Origin: Kryptolebias marmoratus
Taxonomy: Eukaryota > Chordata > Actinopteri > Cyprinodontiformes > Rivulidae
Direction of reading: 5' to 3'
Length of the DNA: 64,000 nucleotides
NCBI RefSeq assembly: GCF_001649575.2
Contig: NC_051431.1
Span: 3,614,411-3,678,410, forward strand
The translations under genes were made by a program, and so were the position numbers. Below are positions 31,195-42,992 of this stretch, piece after piece (the first letter of the stretch is position 1; the number at the start of each line of letters is the position of its first letter). Below the pieces are notes generated by a model that saw only the letters and a program-made list of their open reading frames with translations, was not told the origin of the DNA and made no database searches.

Positions 31195-32480
31195 ATGAAG
31201 CCCTGAACCGTCGATGACAAGAACCACTAAGAGGACCCGGTAATTCAGCCACAACACAGGAGCGAAAGGTTAAAGTAGTTTTATTAAACAACAGAACATT
31301 TCTCTCAGCAACTGGAACGCCAGCAGCAGCTCTGGGGAAAGGGAGGGGAGTTTGGTGATCCAAATGTAACACAGGAAGTTTGAAAGATTGAAGGAAGTGA
31401 TACTAACCTGGGTGGCAGAGAGTTGGAGAACGAAGCGGGTCAACAGATGGACGATGACCGCAAAGAGTACCAGAGCGGGGGCTAGGCTCGGTGTTCTCAC
31501 CAGGTAGGTCACAGGGGCAAACCCAAACTCTGAGTCGGACAGGCAAAGGTCAGAACCGGGAGGGCAGAGAGCGAGAGACGTAACCAATAGTGATGGGACA
31601 TCTGAAGCCAGGGTTCGAGGCGTGTACTGAGTAAAAAAGGGGACGTGTCCGATGAAGCCCTGCTTCGGAGCTTGTGTCATATTGAGCAAAATCACGTGAT
31701 CAACAACAAACGAGGCCTCGCATTACATCACTGCTTCAGTTTGCGTATCGTTTTTCAAAATAAAAGCGCTATGAACCCTGTTGTAGTAGGTGGTTTGGTA
31801 GCAATTTTCATCAGCAGTGGTTGAAATGGAGCCGTCAAAAAAATATAAAAGCCTCTCATATCTGGGATATACATATTTGTAAGATTAAAAACCAGAACTG
31901 GAACTCCCAGGAAGAGATGATTTTAAACAAATTCTGTTTTTCAGGAAGCAAGTTTTAAGCTCAAAGTATTCAGAGTCTGCCCCAACAATCANTTGTCAAA
32001 TAAATCCATGACATAAAAGAAAACCCAACACAACCACTGATGGTCGAGGATTAGATTGGCTACAAATCATTTTAATAATTAAAACATGATGATTAAATAT
32101 GATTTAATTGATTCTCCTGTTACTCAACATGAGTTTGATGAAAACTTTGTGACAATATTGCATTTACAAATTTTTGAAAGCATGATCCAACTGAGTGACA
32201 AAGCTGTTACAGTTTCACCAGCAGGTGTCACTAGTGAGTGATGAATGAAGCATCGAGTAATGAACCTTTTTGCAAAGCAAAGTGTTGGAAAGCTTCATTG
32301 CTTCACGAGGCTTCATTTGCCCATCACTAGAAGTGGAGAAGAGGAGAATATAAAGGGCATGAACCAGGTGTGGGTCCACACCTGGTTCAGGGAGGAGTCA
32401 CAGGTGAGCTGAATGAGTGGCATCGCAAGACAGAGCATGATTAAACCAGACATGATCATCACATTCGACCCATTTTGCTC
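31195..32480 (-). mobile_element. LTR-like repeat split by a hAT-like insertion
   Basis: Outer parts 31195-31587 and 32330-32480 form one element on the minus strand. A start near GGTTTAATCATGCTCTGTCT leads to a TATA-like CTTTATATTCTCC, then past the insertion to TTTAATAAAACTACTTTAAC, which holds an AATAAA. The 141-codon open frame at 31695-31270 lies across it and shows no protein family. Ends and target duplication are not resolved. Confidence 0.45.
31588..32329 (+). mobile_element. hAT-like non-autonomous element
   Basis: A perfect 10-bp terminal inverted repeat, TAGTGATGGG ... CCCATCACTA, encloses 742 bp. Each end continues with GAAGCC/GGCTTC-rich sequence. Near 31823 an ATG opens MEPSKKYKSLSYLGYTYL before a stop; short MEP..K.K starts are common for hAT/ZBED-type transposases. 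No 8-bp duplication is visible, so either the edges have decayed or the class call is wrong. One ambiguous base lies at 31992. Confidence 0.55.
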
Positions 32481-33904
32481 CATCCTGCCATCACTCATGA
32501 ACAAGACTTCCAGGTCCTGGAACTCCTCCACAGCTTTGGACATCTAACAGTCAATGCTTCTATGAAAGATAATTGTAAAAACCTAAAAGGTGACTCATTA
32601 GGATTGTAGCTATAGTTCACAACAGATGGTTTGATTGATTTTATCTGTTTGCGTGTTATTTAATTAAATTACAAGGTTGTGTTTGATACTCAACATATTC
32701 AAAGTCATTTTGAATTTTCGTAGGATGTTTACATGAGTAAAACTGAGAGTCGCATGAGTTAATCCAACACAATCATCCATCTGGTGTTTTACATTACTGC
32801 AGGCTTTTTTTTGGTTACTCTTGACTAATTCTTCACAGCTTGAAACAGCAGGCTTTTTATTATTGTTTATTTGCCTTAATTTAGTTTTATTCTCTCAGTC
32901 CAGTCAGCTAATGGTGTTCAGTTTTCTCTCACAAGCAGAGGCCCCCCTGGGTTGTTTCAGAGTAATTTGGTTCCACCTGAAGAGACACACATGCTTGCTC
33001 AAATGCACAATCAATATTAATCGACTTTGAAGGGAGGGTAAGGCATGTCTCCAAGTAGATGTTGCAGCCTGGAGATAATAGTTTAGGTAGGCTGAAATGT
33101 TCGGATTGCCGTAGTCACTGTTGAGGTTATTGATGACCTCGAGAGGCTCTTTGTCTCTGCATTGCTGTTTTATTCATTTTCTTGCTCCTCTCGGCTGCGC
33201 TGTTAGTTCTCTATTTTTCTCAAACTTTCACTTCTCTCTTTCCTAAGGCCCATATCAATAAACTGAGATTACCTGAATATTCGAAAGACAAAGCTGGGTA
33301 TTTAATATTGTCACGGCTCATGTTACCAGGATTTAGAAGATAAGGTATTGATCTCAAATAATTCCTTGATTAAAAGTTAACTGCTCTGTAAGTGACTTTT
33401 CCTGGTCATTTTTAAAGGACTAAAGATGACGGTGGTTTTTGCTCATATTTTGCTGTGAAACTCTTCAATGCTACTTTTTTACTGAAGTGACATCATGATC
33501 ATTTTGCATCTAACTTTATTGCATTTTTCAGTTTTTCATGTATTAATTTATTCCTTTCAATGACTGAAACAGACAGGGTTCTTGTCAAATATCCAATTAT
33601 TGTGGCTCACTAATTGCCTTTAGCTGTCAGTAATGACAGTTGATCGCCACCTGGTGGATAAATAAGGCTGAGTCAAACCAGAATCCTTCACTGGAACGTT
33701 GTATACTTCACCTAAAGGCTTTGCGCGACACCTTTCTAGTAATTTGTACTTACCTTGTGCTTTGAGTCCCTTGTAGGGTTTGTGACTTCCACTCCTGCTC
33801 CTGGAATCCTGCCACCAGAAGTCTATCAACTCTCTTCCAGAATTACAATTTTGGACTGCAACTGGCTCCGCCTAGCTCATTGGTTTCTGTCCTGCAGCTC
33901 TCCA
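32481..33904. other. No recognised feature
   Basis: Mostly AT-rich apparently unique sequence. At 33630-33660 is CTGTCAGTAATGACAG, a short inverted repeat, followed by CGCCACCTGGTGG. I cannot assign it to a family. Confidence 0.35.
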
Positions 33905-34260
33905 ATGGTTCACTCTTCTCACTGGAATCCTAACCCCCCCCAATTCCCAATAAGTTTGATGTGTCACATGACCCTCTTCCCATTAGAAAAACAGAAGCTG
34001 GATCCAAATTGGCCGACTTCAAAATGGCCACCATGGTCACCACCCATCTTGAAAAGTTTCCCCCCTCCCATATACTAATGTGCCACAAACAAGAAGTTAA
34101 TATCACCAACCATTCCTGTTTTATTAAGGTGTATCCATATAAATGGCCGACTCTGTACTTACCTTTAACCTGCCTGTGTTCGTGAATCACTCTGCCTACG
34201 TACTCTAAACTCTTAACTAGAATAATTGCAGTTATAGGCTAAAGTCAGGGTTTCATTCCT
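33905..34260. repeat. Probable interspersed repeat with ATGGCCGAC motifs
   Basis: TGTGTCACATGACCCTCTTC, AATTGGCCGACTTCAAAATG, GCCACCATGGTCACCACCCA and GGTGTATCCATATAAATGGC. I recall this order of motifs from dispersed repeats in several fish genomes. There is no coding capacity and the ends are undefined. Confidence 0.45.
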
Positions 34261-35123
34261 CAAGGCTATCAGGTGTGAAATTACATGCAAAGAGCAAAAA
34301 AATGAGAATGAGTAGCAATTACACAAGTTATAACTTATTTCAACATTCCTGTTCAGAAGAATGCTGCAGAGGAAAAAAGGTTCCCGTCATGCTGCCTGTA
34401 GCTTTGGTTAGTCTTTCTTGGGCTTCAAAATATTGAAATCATTTAAAGTGAATAAAAATGTTTTTGAAAAGTCTAGGAATGAATGCAAATTTTAACCTTT
34501 ACCTGGATTTTGGTTAACTGTTCTCTGTGCTCGTTTTTAATAAAAAACTGGGACTCCAGCAGGCAAAGCTTTGCATTAACCTTAAAGTGATGCAGTTTGC
34601 TCCCTCTTCCATGTGATTTAATATTAGAGCACCTTAACACTAGATAGCATCCCCACTGGGATTTTAAAAACCATCAGCAAGAGTGTAGATGGTCTGGACG
34701 AGGTCTTAAGAACACAAACAGATTGTTATTACCTACTATATAATAGCTGATAAGTCTACGATGGTTTTGAACATGACTCCTATACAGGGCCATAGCCAGA
34801 CTTTAAAAAATACTGAGGTCCAACCACTCATTATCCCCCCGCACATCAGTTATAATAAAGACCAAAACTTAATTAAAATAGAAGCATTTATTTAAAACAA
34901 GTGACTTGAATGTGTATATGTTTGTAAATCCATGGGGATCAGCCTCATCTGAAGCAACAGAGGACTCAGGGCACAACCATGATGACTCACTGAAATGACA
35001 TGAATTAGTTTATATGAATGTTGATTCAAAACACAAGGTTTTAGCAGAGATTTCACCTTTTTATCAAATACCAGTGAGGTGTTGTAGTTTTGGAGCTGGA
35101 CCAGTTCTAGTGCGGTCCGGATG
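34261..35123. other. No recognised feature
   Basis: AT-rich sequence. From 34790 (CATAGCCAGACTTTAAAAAA, ACTGAGGTCC) to beyond the gap it may belong to a DNA-transposon relic, since CTGAGGTCCGGACCTCGGG appears at 35550. I cannot establish this. Confidence 0.3.
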
Positions 35124-35383
35124 NNNNNNNNNNNNNNNNNNNNNNNNNNNNNNNNNNNNNNNNNNNNNNNNNNNNNNNNNNNNNNNNNNNNNNNNNNNNN
35201 NNNNNNNNNNNNNNNNNNNNNNNNNNNNNNNNNNNNNNNNNNNNNNNNNNNNNNNNNNNNNNNNNNNNNNNNNNNNNNNNNNNNNNNNNNNNNNNNNNNN
35301 NNNNNNNNNNNNNNNNNNNNNNNNNNNNNNNNNNNNNNNNNNNNNNNNNNNNNNNNNNNNNNNNNNNNNNNNNNNNNNNNNNN
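35124..35383. other. Assembly gap (260 N)
   Basis: A run of N between GGTCCGGATG and AGTAAGGTAG. Confidence 0.99.
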
Positions 35384-36282
35384 AGTAAGGTAGCAAAGCT
35401 GCGCTCTTCTTCGTAGACATTGAGTTTGGCTGCAGCTGCACACAGTTGCAGCGCCTCCTACAGGAAACTGGTGGAGCTACGCAGAGAACCACGCCGTTCA
35501 AAAGCCTTGTTTGGATTCATGTTTTTATAATATACACAGCAGAGAAACACTGAGGTCCGGACCTCGGGCTCCTCAATGGTAGCTCCTATAGAGAGAATAT
35601 AGTGGTTTATTACAGCCCTGATTACTTTTTTATTATGAATGAAGCCATTTTGTAATAAACACCAAATATTCAAGCAAAGACCAAAAGTCTTTGCTTGAAT
35701 TGTGCCCCTGAAATAACTCAGTTTGTGCTCTTCATTCATCCCAAAAAGAACTGAGACACCCCCTGCCTGTGACCTAATGTGCAAAACAGAGATATAAGGC
35801 TAAGAATTGGGGGCAAGAGGTAAAATGGAGTCGCTGCCTTCTACTCATAAATCTCCTGCAGTTTATTTTCATGTTGTTCATTTTGTGTTTTGTGACTGTT
35901 TTACCTCTGCGAAGAATGTTTCAGTCTGAAAACGTAACACATTATTTATGCCTTTTACTTCCTGTTATGCTCCCGTGGATTTTAGACAAAAACAAAAACA
36001 GGGTGAGTTTTTAAATTTTATTTTATTTATTTATTTTTAACCAAAGCGAAGGGGGAACGTGACTTTTTAAAGGCTCGTGAAGTGAAATGTGTAACGGTTG
36101 ACCTCGTGAAATTTCATCATTGTCTGGAGTTGTGGGGACACTTCACAGCAAAATCTTAGATTACCAGTTGCTATTGACAACATTTATACCTAAATAGATA
36201 AAACTGACTCTAATTCCTTCTAATTCCTTTTTGCAAAATTGACATATTCAGATAACATCATTTTATAATTATTAAAAGTAAC
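35384..36282. other. No recognised feature
   Basis: Contains the perfect palindrome GAGGTCCGGACCTC at about 35551-35564. Otherwise nothing is recognised. Confidence 0.35.
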
Positions 36283-36447
36283 ATTCCTTGAAAGAATGCA
36301 CATCCACCGCGTGCCTTGCATGCTAAAGATTTGATCTGTTGGCACACAAAGGATGTGTTAGTGATGACTCTCAGCTACTACCACACCGGATTTCAGCAGG
36401 TGATTCCATGATCGCCTGCCTTTCACGGCAGCAGGCGATAAATATCA
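36283..36447 (+). repeat. Family A repeat, internally deleted, hairpin end
   Basis: ATTCCTTGAAAGAATGCA, then ACTCTCAGCTACTACCACAC, then directly a terminal hairpin: ATCGCCTGC (36411-36419) and GCAGGCGAT (36431-36439) are perfect inverted repeats. About 200 bp of the usual centre are missing. Confidence 0.75.
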
Positions 36448-36900
36448 CAGATTTTGCTCTTTGTCTTTTTTAGTTACCGCAACCTTAACAGCAGTTCTCA
36501 TATCTGCTGTTTGTTTTTGTTCATTCGCTAACAACATGAAGATGTTTCATGGATTTAAAGCAATCAATGTTTACTGCAGCGAGAAATTTCATAACCTGAC
36601 AGAAACTTCAATAGTTCATATCACTGTGCAGCCAAATAAGATGTTGTGTTTTGATTAACAGGCAGGTTTGAACTGTCTTCATCAGTTCTTGTGAAACAGT
36701 CACTTTAAAGTATCGATCTTTCTGTCAGGGTCACGCTGATGCCCCCTTCTTTGTTTGGGAAATGTTCACAGTCATCCTCCTTCACTCACCAGGAGACAAT
36801 ATTAGTGGAAGACAAAAACAGAACAAGCGAAATTACATTTTCTGTTAAAATGCAGCATGATTGCTGCAGGACTGCTGAACTTTGCTGAAGAAGTTGATAC
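36448..36900. other. No recognised feature
   Basis: Apparently unique AT-rich sequence. Confidence 0.4.
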
Positions 36901-36904
36901 TGAG

Positions 36905-37680
36905 ATGTTAAAGCTAAAAGAACAAGAACACTAGCTAAAAGGTAAAAGGAGCAAAATGCTTGCTAAAATTCACAAAATGCTTGCTAAAAAGCTAAAAGTA
37001 GCAAAAACATGAGATGAACGTCAAAACAAGCAAAAGGCTAGCTAAAAACTAATAGTAAAAGTACGATAGCTAAAAGTGAAAAAAGACTGGCTCCAGCCAG
37101 TCTTTTCTTTTTTAAAAGTAACTAAATGATACCTAAATCCTAAAATTAGCAAAATGCTAGCTAAAGTCTAAAATTAGTTAAATTCTAGCTAACAGCTAAA
37201 AGTAGCAAAAGGCGAGCTAAAAGCTAAAAGTAAAAGTACGGCAGCTAAAAGTAAAAAAAGACTAGCTGAAAGCTAAAAGTAGCTAAATGATACCTAAATC
37301 CCAAAATTAGCAAAATGCTAGCTAAAGTCTACAATTAGCTGAATGCTAGCTAACAGTTAAAAGTAGCAAAAGGCTAGCTAAAAGTAAAAGTACGGTAGCT
37401 AAAAGTAAAAAAAGACGAGCTGAAAGCTAAAACTAACTAAATTATACCTAAATCCTAAAATTAGCTGAATGCTAGCTAACAGCTAAAAGTAGCAAAAGGC
37501 TAGCTAAAAGGTAACAGTAAAAGTACAGCAGCTAAAAGTAAAAAAAGACTAGCTGAAAGCGAAAAGTAACTAAATTATACCTAAATCCTAAAATTAGCAA
37601 AATGCTAGATAACAGCTAAAAGTAGCAAAATGCTAGCTAAAAGGTTAAAAATAACAGAATAGTAGCTAAAAACTGACAGT
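36905..37680. repeat. AGCTAAAA-based tandem array
   Basis: About 775 bp built from GCTAGCTAAAAGCTAAAAGT-like words. A longer unit of roughly 130-175 bp (AAAAAGACTAGCTGAAAGC ... CTAAATCCTAAAATTAGC) recurs at about 37080, 37255, 37407 and 37541. The unit is thus a minisatellite inside a satellite-like repeat. No coding capacity is seen. Confidence 0.9.
37081..37106. repeat. Perfect 12-bp palindrome in the tandem array
   Basis: AAAAGACTGGCT, a 2-bp spacer CC, and AGCCAGTCTTTT. The other array units read AAAAGACTAGCTGAAAGC at this point, so the inverted arm is new to this unit. Confidence 0.95.
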
Positions 37681-38384
37681 AGCACACAATCACAAAATAT
37701 ACAAACTTTGCTGAAGCAGATTTAAAAGATTGTTTTTCAAGGAACTGAAGAAATCTCAGTGAATTTCTATGGAGAAAATATTTAAATATAAATTATTCAC
37801 TTTGAAAAGTATAAAAGTAAAAAAGTAGCTGAATGACTTGATGTATAAATGGCTAAAATAGCACAACGTACCACAGAAAAAAAAAAAAGAAGTAGTTTGC
37901 AAAATGGTACTAAAAAAAGAAAACAAAACAGGAAAACACTCGTGTGAATGGTGACTCAGCATTCACACAAAAACATTGTTTGATTGGATTGAATGTTGGC
38001 AGAATACTCTCAGGTGTTTCTTTATTTCCTTCCAATGCCTTGCTCAAAGGCACGTAACTTTTACAAAGCACCAAAGGATTTTACCGAGGCGATATCTCGG
38101 CTTTGCATTCTTAGCCTGCAGCAGATGTGAAATTATGATCTTCTGGTTTCAAGCCTGCGTTTCTAACCTTTAGACCTGGGATTTCAAGGATTTCTGAACT
38201 GGCAGGATTTTTCTACTTGGCATGACACACAACAACACTGCCAGCTTTCACTGTAAAAAAAAAAATCACAAAGAAACTCAGAGATTTTGTCTTCAGTTCG
38301 CCTCCAGTCAAAGCTAATGGTTCAAACAAGTTCATTTACAAGAAAATGCGACTATAAGGAGTAGCGTGTATTTATTGTGATAAA
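37681..38384. other. No recognised feature
   Basis: AT-rich unassigned sequence with short A-runs. Confidence 0.4.
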
Positions 38385-38642
38385 AAAAGAAGTTGAATCA
38401 AAAGGTAAAGCTCTTGTTTTACTGTTCGATCTACAATTCAAAGCTCATCTGTGGTCATGAGATGCAGATGATAACAGGAAGAATGAGATCCCAGATACAA
38501 GCGGCTGAATCAGTTTCAGAGTGGCCGGTCTCAGCCGTAGAGCTCTGTCGTCTGGGGGAAGCTTGTCATGAAGCTGCTGCAGCTTTGCACCGAAGGGAGT
38601 CAGTTCAGGTCGTTCGGGCATCTGATTCGAAACAACGGAAGC
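38385..38642 (+). mobile_element. Rex3-like LINE fragment (left piece)
   Basis: Decayed C-terminal Rex3 sequence: TGTTCGATCTACAATTCAAA, TCATCTGTGGTCATGAGATG, CAAGCGGCTGAATCAGTTTC and GTTCGGGCATCTGATTCG. These correspond to the SIYRSIYVPTL, YGHE, IQAAE and FGHLIR parts of the protein. The element is interrupted at about 38643; its ATGGATGG tail appears at 39091-39104. Confidence 0.7.
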
Positions 38643-39090
38643 GCTATGGACAACGTTGGCCCTGTGTTGTTGCAGTTTCTTAAACTTATGGGGATTCTCC
38701 TGAGACTTCAGGAAGAGAGGCGCAGTGGAAGAAATGCTCTGGATGCTGCAATTGTTGCGCGGAGTAGAACAGCTGTTATCAGCCGGAGATTTCAGGCTTT
38801 ACAGCACCTTCAGCTGGGGGACAGACGGCATAAACGTTGCAGGGTAAGCTAACGCTGTTGTTTATATTCCTACCTTCGCTCTTTATGCTTGCATCTGGCC
38901 ACACCCACGACCAATGAGTGAACAGAAACAGGACCGACCTGCCTGGCCCTACTCCGAAGCAGGGACCAAAAAAGCAGGGACCGGCCTCAAAAGAATGCTG
39001 GTGGAAACGCGCGCAAAGCAAGCAGAGTAGAGTGGAGCCGGGACCTTTAGAGCCGGTGGAAAAGGGGCATATGAATATAAAAAAAGAAAA
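38643..39090. mobile_element. DNA-transposon-like insertion inside Rex3
   Basis: GC-richer sequence between the Rex3 body and tail. A plus-strand frame from about 38643 reads MDNVGPVLLQFLKLMGILLR, then an Arg-rich helix-like segment (LDAAIVARSRTAVISRRFQA), ending at a good splice donor GCAGGGTAAGC at 38838-38848. The rest includes AAGCAGGGACCAAAAAAGCA and GAGCCGGGACCTTTAGAGCC. The short Arg-rich first exon resembles the N-terminus of PIF/Harbinger-like proteins, but this is a guess. Terminal repeats were not found. Confidence 0.4.
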
Positions 39091-39105
39091 TGGATGGATG
39101 ATCCT

Positions 39106-42100
39106 AAATTACTGTAAGTTGAATGGAACCATTATATTAAATCTACTGCATCCTTGTGTTTTCACTGTCTGCTTACCAAGTTACAATATTTAGAAATATT
39201 TTTTCAGGGGCTGTTGTCCTTTATTTGACAGGAGTTGGACCAGTGGAGGATAGAAAAACTAAAAGCCCTAGTCCTGATATCCGAGCTGAAGGTTTTGATA
39301 TTTCTGTGTCTGGAATTCCTGAAAGTATGCTGAAGTAGTTGGAGTCCCAAAGACATACCGAAAAAAACAAACAAACAAACTGCAACTCAGCGTCACACAA
39401 TAAATCAATGAAAAACAACAAAAAAATCAAGATGTTTTGCTCAACTGGAACTAAAAGCCAATGAAAACAAATGGGTTTTCAGCACTGAGCTGCAGCAAAA
39501 ATCTACACAGGGAGCCCACTCAAGCAGTTACAGCCTAATTATTTTAGTCAAGCTACCTTGGAGATATCTGCTATAAATATATAAATATATTTGCTGATAA
39601 CTAATATTATAATGTTAAAAACACTATGGTTTTTTCCTGCATTCATTACTTTCTATTTAAGGTCATCTGCCAGCTTGCATCCATTTACTTGGCAGATGTT
39701 GCATGTGAATAATAATCATTTAACCTTTTAGTATAAAATTTTATTATGCATGCACATTTGCCTTGCTGTTTTAAACCTATTTTTTTAATCTGAATTTTAA
39801 TTTTCCTTCTGCCAAATAAACACTCAGATCTCAGAGTGGCTGCAAACCACATCCTGACAAATTCCCATTTAGAGCGGCGCAGCATGTCAGTGGTTGAAGC
39901 CTCTGATTGACGGGACGAATCCATTCAAAAACCTCTCCGAGCCTCCAGCGTTCAGACAGGTGAGGGTAAAATCCTGTCACTCAACAGTTCAACTTCCATT
40001 ACTAATTCAGCACTCCTGCATTTGGCTGCTGCAACAGAGAGGAGGACGAACACAATTAATGAAGCTATCTCTTCAGGATTAAGCAGTGCAGCACAGACGC
40101 CTGCACCTTAAACGGCTTCTTACTGTAAAATATTCCAACATCCTCAAACCTCAGCTTATGTTATCTCAGAGGAAGAATGCCTGCAGGATAAACACTTTCT
40201 TCTGCCCTTTGGGCAAAGCTTATTTTTCAGCGTTTGTTTCAAGATGACTCAGTCAGCACAAGACGCAGAGCCGTTTCTGGGTAGTCAGAACTGTTGGGGT
40301 AGAAACTCGCCGATATTGCAACAGTCACAGGAATGTATGAGTTAGGTGAGATGTAGCCTTGTGTTCGTGCTGTTCCTGTGAGATAAGACAAGGCCAATTT
40401 CATATTTTTACCCCGTCGACAGCAGCTGGCAAGTTTTATTTCTGCTGAACTGTTTGGCTATGGCTCATGTGTCAGAAGTGAATTCCACTTGGCAAAAATT
40501 ACTGTTTACTTTCTTTTCTGTTTGGCTTCTTTTCAAAAATGTTCTCTAAAAATGAAAATATTAGTAATATTTGCATCTATTATAGAGAAAGTGATGAAAT
40601 ATAAAACTATATACAATATATTTTTAAACATGCACACCACAGTATACAATATAGAACATTACAATGTGGCTAGTTTCCTTGAAATTAAGTTGTTACAGAA
40701 GTAAATAGTGTAAGCAAATACATTTATTGCAAAAAAAGTACAATATTGTGCAAAAGGTCATTCGTTATTATTTTCTATTTTACACCCAAGGAGTCAGAGT
40801 TTCTTAAAGTGATATTGATCAGTGATTCTCTAGGCTTTCTGAAGGTCGTTCAAAAGTTTTCTCTGAATTTTGTCTGCTTTTTCACTTGTTTTCTCTCAAG
40901 CTCCTGACAATTTTTAGAGGATTTTTTTTTTTTTAAGAATTTAAGCCAAAAAAGCTCCTAAACACAGGGGAGGAACAAGTGATGTGTTGACACATAACAG
41001 AAAACTTAGCAAGGAACCAATTTTAAAAATTGTTACTGGCGCAAAATACAATTTGTTTCCATTTCTTTAATTTATGAAAAATAGTATTTTAGCACCAACA
41101 AGGTGAGTGCTAAAGAGCTGTTAGCTAAAATACAGTCGATGATCATCTGAAGGAGGATGCATCTTTCAGATTGGATTTCCCCCCTATTTTTTAAAGAAAA
41201 GACTTTCCAATGCTGTTCTTCTGCTGTAGTTTTTTTAGGTATGACATTTTTTTGTCCTTCACTCAGCCACTTTCCTATTTTTTAAGCACATGCCGCAGAT
41301 ATTTGCTGTCACGGTCAGATATATAAACTGGAAAAAAGTCATAAAGTCTGAAGAAAAACGGAAAGACCTACAAAAAGGCTGGAGAATTATTGATCAAGAC
41401 CTCATTAAATGACTACAAGAAAGTCTGACTTCTTGGAAACAAAGAAAAAAAAAGGGGTGGTTTGAAATTTTACTGTAACATTTCTGTAGTTGTAACAGGA
41501 GAATACTCAAACTATGAACCCTTAAGCTCATATACGTTTTCAAGAATATGCTTAAATTTTAAAGCATGACACTAATGAGGAAATGTTGCAAAGCTGAAGT
41601 GTTGTCCTCTCACAAGAAATAAATACAAGTCAGTTTTTCCTACAAGTTATTACCATGACTGTGGCTACCTAACTTTTTCTAATCAGTGTCCTGCTGGTGC
41701 AACTTAATACTATAATCAAGTTGCAATTTTCTTACCATTTAGGTTTCAAGTGTCGCTATAAAGTGCCCCCCTGTCTAAACATGTTAACCTCTTGATCCAA
41801 AAATAAAAAAGACGGGGCAAATTGCTAAACTCAAAGCTTCAGATTAGATTAGATGGGTGTTTTACTCGTCTGCTCAGACAAGCCATTAATGTTAAATGGC
41901 ATGAGAGAGTGACAAACGAGGACGTTCACAGAGACATCCCACCAGTATCAGAAACGATCAAAATCAGACGGCAACATTTTGTTGTCTGATTCAGAAGGAC
42001 TGTTTGAAGTTGTGTTTTATTCTGGGGACCAGCACATGGTCACAGAGGAAGAGGTTGACCAGCAACATCCTATGTCAACAAGCTGATGGCAGATATGGGA

Positions 42101-42339
42101 CTCTGTCCATGAAATGAAATCGGCCATGATGAATTGGAGCTTATGGACATCTGTGGGGATCAAAGAAAACTAACCACTAACTAACTAAGGCTACAAATAT
42201 CTGAGGCTACAGGTATGCTATTAACCCAAAGTCTGTGGCAGTTATTATATTGACCCTGTTTTGACATTTGGATCTGTGATTCAACTAAACCATAAAGATG
42301 GACTTGACCTATATGCGTATTTGTCTGGAATGAGTTGTA
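39106..42339. other. Mostly unique AT-rich sequence
   Basis: No gene is recognised over about 3.2 kb. The piece at 39830-40090 is GC-balanced and repeat-free. At 41330-41450, GAAAGACCTACAAAAAGGCT and related words resemble dispersed fish repeats, but I cannot name them. A TATA/ATATA-rich part lies at 39565-39600. Confidence 0.3.
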
Positions 42340-42992
42340 CTGGCCACTTTATGAGGTACACCTGTTCATTTGCTTGCTAACACAAATAGCTAATCAGCCA
42401 ATCACATGCCAGCAACTCAATGCATCAGTGCACAACCATATCAAGAGTTTACAGAAACCTATCAGGCCAGGCAACATTCGTCCAGTTTATTATTGTCCAG
42501 TTTGAATTGTAGCCTCAGTTTCCTGTTCTTAGCTGACAGGAAGGGCACCCGGTGTGGTCTTCTGCTGCTGCAGCCCATTTGCTTCCAGGTGGTTGTGCGT
42601 TCAGAGATGGTATCCTGCAGACCTTGGTTGCAAAGCAGTTACTTGAGTTACGGATGCCTTTCTATCATCTCCAACCTCAACAAGGCATCTCTATCCACAT
42701 AACTGTGGCTCACTGGATATTTTCTCAATTGTGAACCATTCTCTGTAAACAACAGAGATGGTTGAGTGTTAAAAACCCTCTAGATCAGCAGTTCTTGAAA
42801 TATTCAAGCCAACAACCGTGTCTCTTTCAAAGTCACCTAAATTCCCTCTCTTCCTCATTCTGATGCTCGGTTTAAGCCATCTTCATCACATCTAGATGCT
42901 CAAATGCATTGAGTTGCTGTCCTGTTATTGGCTGATTAGTGATTTGTGTTAACAAGCAATTGAACAGTCGGACCTAATAAAGTGGCTGGGGA
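42340..42992 (-). mobile_element. Tc1/mariner element, internally deleted
   Basis: Both ends are present as ~70-bp inverted repeats: CTGGCCACTTTATGAGGTAC and AATCAGCCAATCACATG on the left, and ATTGGCTGATTAGTGATTTG and CCTAATAAAGTGGCTGG on the right. A TA lies at the left edge. Inside, on the minus strand, a transposase piece reads SERTTTWKQMGCSSRRPHRV then PFLSAKNRKLRLQF. This is the second DNA-binding part of a common fish Tc1 family, after which most of the catalytic half is deleted. The open frame on the plus strand (42406-42702) is its antisense. Non-autonomous and inactive. Confidence 0.85.

Noticed and set aside
31270..31695. 141-codon minus-strand open frame
   Set aside because: It lies across an LTR-like repeat and a hAT-like end; no recognisable protein motif.
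34892..35501. Open frames of 90-183 codons at the second gap
   Set aside because: Most of the length is N.
36905..37680. Regularly spaced repeats that could suggest a CRISPR-like array
   Set aside because: Unit lengths vary, spacers are themselves the same repeat, and the setting is a vertebrate genome.
42406..42702. 98-codon plus-strand open frame
   Set aside because: It is the antisense of a Tc1 transposase remnant.
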